64,000 nucleotides of DNA from Tectiglobus sp965224045 (GTDB lineage Bacteria; Pseudomonadota; Alphaproteobacteria; Rhizobiales; Hyphomicrobiaceae). The notes below the pieces were generated by a model, which worked only from the letters and a program-made list of their open reading frames with translations, had not been told where the DNA came from and searched no databases. Position 1 is the first letter of the stretch. Every line of letters starts with the position of its first letter. The stretch spans positions 620,001 to 684,000 of the forward strand of contig CBDCYD010000015.1 of NCBI GenBank assembly GCA_965224045.1, in the 5' to 3' direction. Both the position numbers and the translations under genes were made by a program. Shown piece by piece: positions 33,726 through 42,353 of the stretch.

Positions 33726-35479
33726 AGACAGGAATGACGCATTCGCGCCCACTCAGTTTCCTTTGGTTGCTCGCGACGGCGGTGCTGGTTCCGGCACTGC
33801 TGGCGCTGCCGGCCAATCGCTCCTTCGCGCAACCTGCGGCGCACCCTACAGAACTGAACCGGATCGAGAAGCTCAGAGGTGAAGCGAAAGAAGCGATCAA
33901 TACGCTCGAAAGCCTGATGTCGGCGCGGGCGGAACAAGGCAAGGTTCTGCAAGACCTCAAGAACGAACTGAAACAAGTCGAAGAACCTGCCCTCAAGAAG
34001 GAGATCGAGGCGAAGATCAAGACGGCGACAGGAAAACTCACCCAGATCGAAGCTCAGGCTGCCACGCTCACGACCGGTGTCGCCGCAGACGAAGTTGCAA
34101 ATGACGAGAACGAGAAGTTCGAACTGCAGTCCGAGCTGGAAAGCCTCGTGCTGCCGTTCGTCAAAATGATGAAGGACGCGACCGAGAATGCGCGGCAAAT
34201 CGAAAAGCTCAAACGCACACTTGCTGCCGCTAACAAGAACAAGCAGTTGGCCGAGCGTGCAATCGAACGTCTGAGCCTGATCATGGAGGTCTACGACGAA
34301 CAGAACGGTTCGGAGGGCACGAAGCGAAAGTCTTCCGAGACGCAGGCGCATCTGTCGAAGCTCTTGAAGGCCTGGCAGACTCGCAAACAGGAAGCCGACG
34401 ACCTCAAGGAGACGGCGGAACAGCAGCTCTCCGTGCGCGAAGACGAGCAGGCCAGATCAAGCGGCGGCCTCGGCACCTATGCGACCGAGTTCTTCCGCAA
34501 TCGCGGGCTCAACCTGCTGCTCGCGATCTCCGCCTTTGGTGCGGTTGTCGTGGTGATGGGTGTGATTGCGCGAGTTGCCGGCTGGATCCAGCGGCGGCAA
34601 GGCATTCCGCGCAGTTTTGCCACAAGGCTCGCAGGACTGCTCTTTACCGTTGCAACCGCCATTGTCGCGTTCCTGGCAATGCTTGCCGTGTTCAACATGA
34701 TGAATGACTGGCTGCTGCTGGGTATCGCATCGATCTTCGCGTTGGCAACGGCCTGGATCGGCCTCAAGATGTTGCCGGGCATTGCCGAGCAGATTACGTT
34801 GCTGCTCAATCTCGGCGCCGTACAGGAAGACGAGCGACTGATGTTTGCGGGTGTGCCGTGGCGCGTGAAACGTCTCGATTTTTATACCGACCTGGACAAC
34901 CCGGCATTGGATGGCGGCACATTTACCTTGCCCGTCCGAGAACTCGTCGGGCTGCACTCGCGGCCGGCGGCAACCGGCGAGCCCTGGTTCCCGTCACGCA
35001 AAGGGGACTGGATCCAATTCGATGGCGAACACATCGGCCGGGTACTGAGCCAGACGCCGGAACTCGTTCAGGTAGAGGAAATCGGCGGTTCCATCGTGAC
35101 ATTCGAAACGTCCGCGTTCATTGCGCTGGCACCGCGCAACCTGTCGCAAGGCTTCCGCATCCGCCACGAGTTCGGCCTCGACTATCGTCACCAGGCAATC
35201 GCCACGGATGAAATCCCGGACAAGCTCGGTGCCCATGTCGAAGCCGGCCTCAAAGACCTGCTTGGCGAAGACGGCCTGACGACCCTCGATGTCGATCTGC
35301 TCTCGGCCGGCGATTCAGCGCTGGTCTTCGAAGTCGAGGCCTGCATCAAGGGCTATCTCGCCAACCGGTACGAGGATATCGAGCGGGAGATCCCGCGCTT
35401 GCTTGTCGATGCCTGCAACCGGAACGGCTGGGTGATCCCGTTCCCTCAGATGGTCCTGCACCGGGCCGGGGGCAACTGA
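33722..35479 (+). CDS. MscS-like mechanosensitive channel domain protein with periplasmic coiled coil
   Basis: This 585-residue protein begins with a signal peptide or N-terminal helix (WLLATAVLVPALLALP). A long charged coiled-coil region (about 45-235) follows, then three hydrophobic helices (about 258-280, 298-320, 326-345) and a C-terminal domain. That domain contains GDWIQFDGEHIGRV and ends in IPFPQMVLHRAGG, the pattern of MscS beta and alpha/beta domains. The pore-helix glycine/alanine pattern is weak, so it is a divergent member. The GTG at 33722 overlaps the CoxL stop; an ATG at 33734 is an alternative. Overlap suggests coupling to the molybdoenzyme gene, for no obvious functional reason. 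Confidence 0.75.
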   Translation: MKTGMTHSRPLSFLWLLATAVLVPALLALPANRSFAQPAAHPTELNRIEKLRGEAKEAINTLESLMSARAEQGKVLQDLKNELKQVEEPALKKEIEAKIKTATGKLTQIEAQAATLTTGVAADEVANDENEKFELQSELESLVLPFVKMMKDATENARQIEKLKRTLAAANKNKQLAERAIERLSLIMEVYDEQNGSEGTKRKSSETQAHLSKLLKAWQTRKQEADDLKETAEQQLSVREDEQARSSGGLGTYATEFFRNRGLNLLLAISAFGAVVVVMGVIARVAGWIQRRQGIPRSFATRLAGLLFTVATAIVAFLAMLAVFNMMNDWLLLGIASIFALATAWIGLKMLPGIAEQITLLLNLGAVQEDERLMFAGVPWRVKRLDFYTDLDNPALDGGTFTLPVRELVGLHSRPAATGEPWFPSRKGDWIQFDGEHIGRVLSQTPELVQVEEIGGSIVTFETSAFIALAPRNLSQGFRIRHEFGLDYRHQAIATDEIPDKLGAHVEAGLKDLLGEDGLTTLDVDLLSAGDSALVFEVEACIKGYLANRYEDIEREIPRLLVDACNRNGWVIPFPQMVLHRAGGN

Positions 35480-35644
35480 TCTCGCGCGACCGGCGGAGGC
35501 GTTTTCGGCCCAGAGTATCCGCCTCAGGCGAAATCGCATCGCCGGTCCGCGCCTCCTCCCGACCGCCCGATACAATGTTGCCGTGGGTGGTCGGAAGGGG
35601 GAACGGGTTGGTTTCAGCCAAACCTGAAAGACCATAATCTCACG

Positions 35645-36514
35645 TCAGTTCGCCCGTTCCGTCGTGGACTGTTGCGCAAAGAACGACGTCTTCGGGTATT
35701 GCGGGCGTGCAACCTCGAAGGGCTTCGAGCGGATGCGGCCGCGATCTTCACCGCGCACGAACTTGCCCTGATGCTCGGTTGGGACGGGGTTCGGCGTGAG
35801 CGGCACGGCATCACCGGCCGTGTAGACACAAATAAACAGCGTGCGCGGCTTGTCCGACAGGTTTGGGGCCGAACCATGTGCCAGGCGGGTGTGCATGAGG
35901 CAGACTGAACCTGCAGGGCCGAGGCAACGGACCGACCGTGCCTGCATGTCGCTTGCGACGCGATCTTCGACGGCGCCGGTGAATACGCCATCGTGCCAGA
36001 TCGGATAGAGTTCGCCTTTGTGGGAACCGACCAGAACCTCCAGTGGCCCATTTTCCTCGGTGACGTCATCGACCATCAAGAGCGCGGTAATGACATCGTC
36101 GTTGGAGTGAGGTGTAAAGAGGAAATCCTGGTGCCACTTGACTTCGGTTGCAGCGCCGGGAAGCTTCGAATTGATCTTAGTGTGATGGAGCTTGACATCC
36201 GGGCCGATGAGATCGGCGACCATGTCCGTCATGCGGCTCTCGGCCATCGCGTCGTGGTAGGCCTGCGAGATCTCGGTCGGTGCTTGGACGCGGCGCAGCG
36301 TCGGCCGCTCGGCGCTGTGGCCCGGCTGGATATCGAAACGGATCCGACCGTCAATGCATGAACCGTAAGGTTCCGTCTGGTCGCGACTCTCCTCGACCCA
36401 ACCGTCGAAGTCGCTCTGCAGGGCGGCCAACTGCGCGGCGCTCACCGCTTCCGGCACCGTTAAAACGCCATCGCGCCAAAACCGGTCAATTTGTTCCTTG
36501 CTCAGCACGCCCAT
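35645..36514 (-). CDS. Phytanoyl-CoA dioxygenase (PhyH) family protein
   Basis: This 289-residue Fe(II)/2-oxoglutarate oxygenase has His128/Asp130 in VKWHQDFLF, distal His213 in RLAHGSAPN and Arg224 in DKPRTLF. The ENGPLEVLVGSHKGELYP block is typical of PhyH proteins acting on small molecules. The ATG at 36514 follows GGAG; a longer frame to 36544 is open but unsupported. It is convergent with the MscS-like gene and stands alone on its strand, so it has its own promoter in the gap after 36514. The substrate is unknown. Confidence 0.9.
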   Translation of the reverse strand: MGVLSKEQIDRFWRDGVLTVPEAVSAAQLAALQSDFDGWVEESRDQTEPYGSCIDGRIRFDIQPGHSAERPTLRRVQAPTEISQAYHDAMAESRMTDMVADLIGPDVKLHHTKINSKLPGAATEVKWHQDFLFTPHSNDDVITALLMVDDVTEENGPLEVLVGSHKGELYPIWHDGVFTGAVEDRVASDMQARSVRCLGPAGSVCLMHTRLAHGSAPNLSDKPRTLFICVYTAGDAVPLTPNPVPTEHQGKFVRGEDRGRIRSKPFEVARPQYPKTSFFAQQSTTERAN

Positions 36515-36869
36515 GTTCGTCTCCACAATCCTCGCACTCTTCAAGCCGCCATGGGGGGTGTTGCCGGGGACCGGCTATCGCGATTATCGCTTGGCCTGAC
36601 GCCCTTGAGCACGCCGACGTGCATGCTGCCTCCGGAACCTCAGATCTGGCGATCAAGCCAATGTGCAGGGCGCTGCACGCAATTGGAAGGCGTTTGCTGG
36701 CGCAAGGCGATCAATTCTGCGGGCAAAGGGTGGTTTTGCCGAGTGTGTTCGATGGAAATTCAAAAAAATTCGCAGCTGTATCGTGCGGAACAGCGGCAGC
36801 AGGCGGGATTGGCGAATATCGGGTCATCAGGAACACACGAACCCGCCAGACACGCCAAGGAGAAGACCG
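36515..36869. other. 355-bp gap without a gene
   Basis: This stretch separates the minus-strand PhyH gene from the plus-strand small secreted protein gene. It must contain both promoters. I see no convincing open frame, tRNA or terminator. An AT-richer patch (GAAATTCAAAAAAATTC near 36760-36780) stands out from the GC-rich surroundings and could lie near a promoter. Confidence 0.5.
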
Positions 36870-37163
36870 ATGACCAACCTGAAAAAAGCTATCGGATGTA
36901 CCATCGCAGCCGCAGCCATGATCGCTCCGATGATCGCCACCAGCAGCGCAGAAGCCCGCGGTCGCGGCAGCTCCGGTTACTACTACTACGAAACCTTCCG
37001 CACCCAACGCCCGGAACGCGGCTACGAAGGCTTCGCAGGAATTGGCAAGCGCTCCGCCTACTGCAGCTACCGCCGTGAACCGAACCGGCACTGCATCATC
37101 ACGAATTCAGGCCGCGAGAAGTGCAAGATCGTGAGTTGGAAGCTGATCCAGCACTGCTACTAG
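36870..37163 (+). CDS. Small secreted Cys-containing protein
   Basis: The 97-residue product has a signal peptide (positively charged start MTNLKK, hydrophobic core, cleavage near SSAEA at about residue 29). A Tyr-rich stretch GSSGYYYYE follows, and the C-terminal half has four cysteines (SAYCSYRREPNRHC, REKC, HC near the end) and many basic residues. AAGGAG at 36857-36862 precedes the ATG. It is a single-gene transcript ending in the strong terminator at 37251-37281. The family is unrecognised. It resembles the protein at 17684-18019 in plan, not in obvious sequence. Confidence 0.78.
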   Translation: MTNLKKAIGCTIAAAAMIAPMIATSSAEARGRGSSGYYYYETFRTQRPERGYEGFAGIGKRSAYCSYRREPNRHCIITNSGREKCKIVSWKLIQHCY

Positions 37164-37250
37164 GCCCAGACAATGAGCAACAGCAGATGAAAGGAGGCCC
37201 CTGTCCTAGATTATCCCCCTTTCTTAAATTCCTCCCCCCTGTCCAGACTC

Positions 37251-37281
37251 GGGCCCGGCACACCACGCCGGGCCCTTTTTT
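37251..37281 (+). terminator. Rho-independent terminator
   Basis: GGGCCCGGC (37251-37259) pairs with GCCGGGCCC (37267-37275) around a 7-base loop and is followed by six T's (37276-37281). It lies 88 bp after the stop of the small secreted protein gene and is the clearest plus-strand terminator in the window. Confidence 0.9.
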
Positions 37282-37330
37282 CTGTTGAGCAGACCCGTCC
37301 CGCGCACCAAATCCATATGGCCCTGCTAAG

Positions 37331-38602
37331 ATGGCATGCAATCCGGCAAGCTGCGGATGGGTTGCTCTTGATATGACCGGCGAGGCCAACAATTCTGACG
37401 AACGGCTGGCACGGACCGACGTGCTCTGCCGCGCATGCCTTGCAACCTGGCGCGGTGTGGCGGAGCCGGCGCGGGATGCCGCGTGCACGAGATGTCGCCT
37501 CCCGACACTGCGGGCGCATCCGGAATTGTTTGCGCTCGAGGTCGCCCACATCGACTGCGATGCGTTCTATGCGTCCGTCGAAAAGCGCGACAACCCGAAC
37601 CTGCACGACAAGCCCGTGATTGTCGGGCACGCAGGTGGCCGCGGTGTCGTGACAACGGCGTGCTATGTCGCGCGCCGCTACGGCCCACGCTCGGCGATGC
37701 CGATGTTCAAGGCATTGCGACTTTGTCCGCAAGCCGTCGTCATTCCGCCCGACATGGCGAAATACAAGGTCGTGAGCCAGCAAATTCGCAACCTCATGCT
37801 GGAACTGACACCGACGATCGAACCCTTGTCACTGGACGAGGCCTATCTCGATCTTGCAGGCGACGTCCGTCACAATGCGAACCGGGCACCGGCGGTGCTG
37901 CTGGCGGAACTCGCTAAACGGGTCAAGGCGGACGTCGGCATATCGATTTCGATCGGTCTCGCGCCCAACAAGTTTCTCGCCAAACTGGCATCCGACATGG
38001 AAAAGCCACGCGGTTTCTCCGTCATCGGGCGGTCCGAGGCGATGGCCGTCCTCGCACCAATGCCGGTCTCGCGCATCCACGGTGTCGGCCCGGCAATGAA
38101 CCGCCAGCTGGCAACGGCCGGCATTCACACGATCGAGCAACTCCAGCGCATGAGCGAGCAGGAAATCCAGACGCTGTTCGGTAAATTCGGCCGCAAGTTG
38201 GCAGCCTACGTCCGCGGTGAAGATCCGCGCGGTGTGTCGAACGTGCGCGCCAGCAAGAGCGTTTCGGCGGAAACTACGTTCAGCGTCGACAAGCAGAGCG
38301 CCGATGATCTCATTCAGGCTTCGGATCGATTGTGCCTGCGCGTCGCCGAACGCCTGCAAAGGTCGGAGCTGTCCGGTGCCACCCTCGTGGTCAAACTCAA
38401 GACCGCCGATTTCCGCACCCACACGCGAAACCGGAAACTACCGGCGCCGACGCAGAGGGCAGACGTGTTGCAGCAGCATGCCAACCAGATCCTGCGCGAA
38501 GAGTGCGACGGACGCTGGTTTCGCCTGATCGGCATCGGGGTCGCCGATGTCGGCCCCGCCGAAGGTGCCGACCCTCCAGACCTGTTCGATTTGGCGACGT
38601 GA
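37331..38602 (+). CDS. dinB: DNA polymerase IV (Y family)
   Basis: This 423-residue translesion polymerase has the catalytic HIDCDAFYASVEKRDNP motif, the SLDEAYLD motif with the second acidic pair, KFLAKLASDMEKPRG, and the helix-hairpin-helix GVGPAMNRQLATAGI. Before the polymerase core is an extension with CRACL and CTRCRLPTLRAHPEL. The Cys pairs could bind zinc; similar extensions are known in alphaproteobacterial DinB proteins. The start is uncertain: ATG at 37331 or 37373, neither with a good Shine-Dalgarno. No LexA-type site was identified in the short upstream gap. Confidence 0.93.
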   Translation: MACNPASCGWVALDMTGEANNSDERLARTDVLCRACLATWRGVAEPARDAACTRCRLPTLRAHPELFALEVAHIDCDAFYASVEKRDNPNLHDKPVIVGHAGGRGVVTTACYVARRYGPRSAMPMFKALRLCPQAVVIPPDMAKYKVVSQQIRNLMLELTPTIEPLSLDEAYLDLAGDVRHNANRAPAVLLAELAKRVKADVGISISIGLAPNKFLAKLASDMEKPRGFSVIGRSEAMAVLAPMPVSRIHGVGPAMNRQLATAGIHTIEQLQRMSEQEIQTLFGKFGRKLAAYVRGEDPRGVSNVRASKSVSAETTFSVDKQSADDLIQASDRLCLRVAERLQRSELSGATLVVKLKTADFRTHTRNRKLPAPTQRADVLQQHANQILREECDGRWFRLIGIGVADVGPAEGADPPDLFDLAT

Positions 38603-38762
38603 TCCCGGCTTCGATCGACGCAGAGTGCGCACTACATCAAGCGACCTCAATTCATCGTTAATTGCGCTACGGATGAGGCTCGACGCCCATTGGTAGTGAC
38701 AAGGCTGGTCCGCTGGGCTCAAACTCACCGGCCTGACCGGCGTGCGCGCGGAGACATGCGTT

Positions 38763-40208
38763 ATGGCATTCATTCAACCGGTGATCTTGTCCGGTGGGTC
38801 CGGTACGCGACTGTGGCCGCTGTCGCGCTCGCTATACCCGAAGCAGTTCGTCCAATTTTTCGCAGACCAGGAGACGAGTTTCCTGGGTGCGACGCTCAAG
38901 AGACTGCCTGCCGAGGCGGGCCTCGAGAAGCCGATCGTGCTGTGCAACAACGCTCACCGCTTTCTCGTGCGCGAAGAGCTTGAAACGACCCACACTGAGG
39001 CAAAGGCCATCATCCTCGAGCCGATTGCGCGCAACACCGCGGCACCGATTGCGGTTGCGGCACTGAGCGCTGCAGCAGAGACGGAAAACGCGATCCTGGC
39101 GGTCATGCCATCCGATCACGTGATCGAGGATGTGGCGCGCTTTCGCAAGTCGATCGAAGCAGCCGCAGGCGTTGCCGCCAGCGGGCGGCTGGTATTGTTC
39201 GGCGTTCGTCCGAGCGAGGCGCACACCGGCTATGGCTATATCCGTCAAGGCGGTGCGTTGGAGGGATTCGAGGATACGGCCTGCCACGTCGCAGGCTTTT
39301 TCGAGAAACCGGAAAAGGCTGTTGCAGAGACTTACATCGCCGCCGGACACTATTTCTGGAATAGCGGTATTTTTGTTTTGCATGCGCGAACGTTTCTCGA
39401 TGAGATGGCGCAACTGGCACCGGATGTGCTGGACGCCGCACGGCAGGCGCTTGCCAACGCCCGGGAAGACCTCGGCTTTGTGCGGCTCGACGGCACGGCC
39501 TTGGCGCAATCGCCGAACATCTCGATCGACTACGCCGTCATGGAGCGCACGGCGCGGGCGGCGATGCTGCCGCTCGACGTCGGATGGAGCGATGTCGGGT
39601 CGTGGTCTTCGCTATGGGAGATCGCGCCGCGTGACGAGCACGACAACGCCGTCCACGGCGAAGCCGTTCTGCAGGATACATCCGGTTGCTACGTGCATTC
39701 GGAAGGCTCGCTCGTAGCAGCGATCGGGGTGGACAACCTCGTCATCGTCGACACGCCGGACGCGCTGCTCGTGGCCGACAAGACCCGGTCGCAGGACGTG
39801 AGCAATGTGGTCTCGCGGCTCAAGCAGGCAAGGCGCACCGAACACGAACAGCACCTCAAGAGCTATCGCCCGTGGGGATATTTCGAGACGCTGGCGGTCG
39901 GCGGACGTTTCCAGGTCAAGAAGCTGCACGTCAAGCCCGGCGGTCAGCTCTCCATGCAGATGCATCATCACCGGTCCGAGCACTGGGTGGTTGTGCAAGG
40001 CACCGCGCAGATCATGATCGGTGACAAGGAAATGCTCGTCCGGGAAAACGAGAGCGTCTACATCTCCGCGACGCAATGGCACCGGCTGTCCAACCCGGGC
40101 AAGGTGCCGCTCGAACTCATCGAAGTGCAGATCGGCACCTACCTCGGCGAAGATGACATCATTCGCGCTGACGACGCCTACAACCGCGGCAACGGTGAAC
40201 CGTCTTAA
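38763..40208 (+). CDS. xanB: Mannose-1-phosphate guanylyltransferase / mannose-6-phosphate isomerase (bifunctional)
   Basis: This 481-residue type II enzyme has the nucleotidyltransferase signature ILSGGSGTRLWPLSR near the N-terminus, EPIARNTAAPIA, MPSDHVI, FEKPEKA, and a C-terminal cupin isomerase domain with RPWGYFE, KKLHVKPGGQLSMQMHHHRSEHW and QIGTYLGEDDIIR. It interconverts fructose-6-P and mannose-6-P and makes GDP-mannose for polysaccharides. The ATG at 38763 is preferred because it starts the conserved domain (MAFIQPVILSGG) with GGAG 9 bases upstream. It stands alone; no phosphomannomutase or exopolysaccharide gene is adjacent. Confidence 0.95.
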   Translation: MAFIQPVILSGGSGTRLWPLSRSLYPKQFVQFFADQETSFLGATLKRLPAEAGLEKPIVLCNNAHRFLVREELETTHTEAKAIILEPIARNTAAPIAVAALSAAAETENAILAVMPSDHVIEDVARFRKSIEAAAGVAASGRLVLFGVRPSEAHTGYGYIRQGGALEGFEDTACHVAGFFEKPEKAVAETYIAAGHYFWNSGIFVLHARTFLDEMAQLAPDVLDAARQALANAREDLGFVRLDGTALAQSPNISIDYAVMERTARAAMLPLDVGWSDVGSWSSLWEIAPRDEHDNAVHGEAVLQDTSGCYVHSEGSLVAAIGVDNLVIVDTPDALLVADKTRSQDVSNVVSRLKQARRTEHEQHLKSYRPWGYFETLAVGGRFQVKKLHVKPGGQLSMQMHHHRSEHWVVVQGTAQIMIGDKEMLVRENESVYISATQWHRLSNPGKVPLELIEVQIGTYLGEDDIIRADDAYNRGNGEPS

Positions 40209-40241
40209 CCGCGGCGCGGGCTATCCGGCTTGATTGGATAC

Positions 40242-41360
40242 CTATTCGAGCGTTTCCATCAGGCGGCGCAGCAGGCGCAGCTGCGGGCCGAGCGAAGAGA
40301 TGCTGAGGTATTCCTTCAACGTATGGGCGCCGCCGCCGGAAACGCCGAGACCATCAAGGGTTGCGACCTTGTTGGCGACCAGGCTGCCGTCGCTGCCACC
40401 GGCGGTTGCCACGTCCCCGATTTCGAAACCGAGTTCGCCAGCCAGTGACTTGGCGTGGTCAAACAACGCCTGAATCTCCGGCGACTTGCGATAGGGCGGG
40501 CGATTGAGGCGCCCGGTTATCTCCAGCCGGACGTCCGGGTCGTGCGGTTTCAGGCCGCGAATAGACGCGTCGGCAAACTCAAAGTCCTGCATCGAGGCGA
40601 CACGAACATCGATGCGCGCCGTGCAGCGCTCGGGCACGGTGTTGTCGCTGGTCCCGCCTTGGATCTGGCCAACGTTGAATGTGAGCTGGCGGTCATAGTC
40701 GGTGAGCGCTTCAATGGCAAGGACATGCCGGGCGATCTCCTTGACGGCACTGACGCCCCATTTGTGCTGGCCGCCGGAATGGGCGGCACGGCCGTGGGCG
40801 GTGACCTGATAGCGTGCGGTGCCGTTGCGCGCCGTGACGAGATTGCCGTTCTTGCGCAAGGCCTCTGTGACGAGCACGTATTTGGCGCGGTCGCCGGCAG
40901 CTTCGATCAGCGAGCGTGAGAACGGGCTGCCAACTTCCTCGTCGGAGACATAAAGGAAACGCACCGGCAAAGGCGTTGTCTTGGCTTCGCGCACCAGGCT
41001 TTGATAGGCCGCGAACGCGAGGTAGGCACCGCCCTTCATGTCACTGGTGCCCGGCCCGTAGGCGCGATCACCGTCAATCCTGAAAGGCAAGACGTCGAGG
41101 GTGCCGACCGGGTGAACCGTGTCGAGATGGCAGAGCACCAGGATGCCAGGCCCGTCACCACCCCAAGGAGAGGTGGCCGACAGACAATCACCAAAACCAC
41201 CCTGGCCGGGAATGCGCTCGACGTCGGCGCCCTCGCTGCGGAACAACCCTTCGACGTCATCCATCGTGCGATTGACGCCGACAGGGTCGTCGGTCGGGCT
41301 TTCAATCTCGACCCAGCGCCGAATGCCCTCGAGCAGTTCAGCCTCGCTTTGCAGTTGCAT
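40242..41360 (-). CDS. M20 family metallopeptidase (glutamate carboxypeptidase-like)
   Basis: This 372-residue protein has the M20 zinc ligands in order: His78 in VLCHLDTVHP with catalytic Asp80, bridging Asp107 in GPGTSDMKGG, general-base Glu141 and ligand Glu142 in SDEEVG, Glu166 in VTEAL, and a C-terminal His in GGGAHT. The dimerisation domain holds RIDVRV. Such enzymes cleave N-acyl amino acids, dipeptides or glutamyl conjugates. There is no signal peptide. The start overlaps the end of the TauD-type dioxygenase gene by 23 bp (41338-41360), which implies coupled translation and related substrates. Confidence 0.92.
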   Translation of the reverse strand: MQLQSEAELLEGIRRWVEIESPTDDPVGVNRTMDDVEGLFRSEGADVERIPGQGGFGDCLSATSPWGGDGPGILVLCHLDTVHPVGTLDVLPFRIDGDRAYGPGTSDMKGGAYLAFAAYQSLVREAKTTPLPVRFLYVSDEEVGSPFSRSLIEAAGDRAKYVLVTEALRKNGNLVTARNGTARYQVTAHGRAAHSGGQHKWGVSAVKEIARHVLAIEALTDYDRQLTFNVGQIQGGTSDNTVPERCTARIDVRVASMQDFEFADASIRGLKPHDPDVRLEITGRLNRPPYRKSPEIQALFDHAKSLAGELGFEIGDVATAGGSDGSLVANKVATLDGLGVSGGGAHTLKEYLSISSLGPQLRLLRRLMETLE

Positions 41361-42231
41361 CTCTGCTCCCGTGTTCGGTACGGCCCTGGGGCATCCACGA
41401 CACCGTCGTGCGCTGCATCAGGCGGCGATGGCGCACTGTATCATAGGGCGTCGCACGATGGATGACCGAACGGTTGTCCCAGATCACCATGTCACCCGTG
41501 CGCCACGCATGGCTGAAACGGTTTTGCGGGAGCGTCGCACGCGCCAGGAGATCGTCGAGCAGGCGGCGGCTGTCGGGCATCGACCAGCCGACGATACATT
41601 TGGCGTGGGCCCCGATCAGGAGCGACTTGCGGCCGGTTTCGGGATTGGTCTGCACCAGCGGGTGGATTGCGGCCGGCATTGTCGCTGCCTCATCGTCCGA
41701 AAATTCGAAGCCAACGGAGCGGCGCGAATAAACGATGTCGTGTTCGACCTCGAGACCTTCCAAAGCGCGTTGCTCGGACGCGGACATGTCCTCGAACAGC
41801 CAGCGCGTCGAAGCGAATTCTGTCGCCCCGCCCTCCGGAGGCACTTCGCGCGCCGTCAGGATGGAGCAGAGCGAGGGGACCTCCTTGAATGTGCTGTCGG
41901 CATGCCACAGCATGTTTGCCTTTTGATAGAGCATGCGGCGATCGTCCGGCGGGATCGTCGCTCCGCTCCGGATGTCGATGTTCGATTGGCGCGCAAAGGC
42001 CGTGCCGCCGGCCGGGTTGGAGACGATCGTACGCTCCAGCGGACCGAACCGTTCGCTGAATGCAATCTGCTGGTCGTCATCCACGGGCTGATCAGGCAGG
42101 ACGAGGACTGAGTGGTCTTCGAACGCCCGCCGAAGCCCGGCAAATGTGGCTTCGTCAAGCGCCTGAACAGTGCCGAGGCTGGTCACGCGGGCGCCGAACG
42201 ACGGTTTCAGTGGTTCAATCGAAAATGCCAT
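41338..42231 (-). CDS. TauD/TfdA family Fe(II)/2-oxoglutarate dioxygenase
   Basis: This 297-residue protein has the triad His110/Asp112 (MLWHADSTF) and His258 (NRSVIHRA) with C-terminal arginines in RHRRLMQRTT. The PPEGGATEFASTRW block places it with TfdA-like alkylsulfatase or aryloxyacetate-type dioxygenases. It is a paralogue of the protein at 14341-15231. GAGG lies 7 bases before the ATG at 42231; the longer open frame to 42303 is rejected. The downstream M20 peptidase overlaps by 23 bp. The product of hydroxylation could be the peptidase substrate or the reverse; this is inference. Confidence 0.92.
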   Translation of the reverse strand: MAFSIEPLKPSFGARVTSLGTVQALDEATFAGLRRAFEDHSVLVLPDQPVDDDQQIAFSERFGPLERTIVSNPAGGTAFARQSNIDIRSGATIPPDDRRMLYQKANMLWHADSTFKEVPSLCSILTAREVPPEGGATEFASTRWLFEDMSASEQRALEGLEVEHDIVYSRRSVGFEFSDDEAATMPAAIHPLVQTNPETGRKSLLIGAHAKCIVGWSMPDSRRLLDDLLARATLPQNRFSHAWRTGDMVIWDNRSVIHRATPYDTVRHRRLMQRTTVSWMPQGRTEHGSRDATAKRG

Positions 42232-42353
42232 TCCAGACCTCATCAAGAACCGCCAATTCGCTGCTGCAGGCTGCCACAGTTGCAGGGTGGCCGCACGCCA
42301 CATATCGGTCGCACGCGCGATATCCGGCTGTTGATGGACAGCACCAAGAGCGC

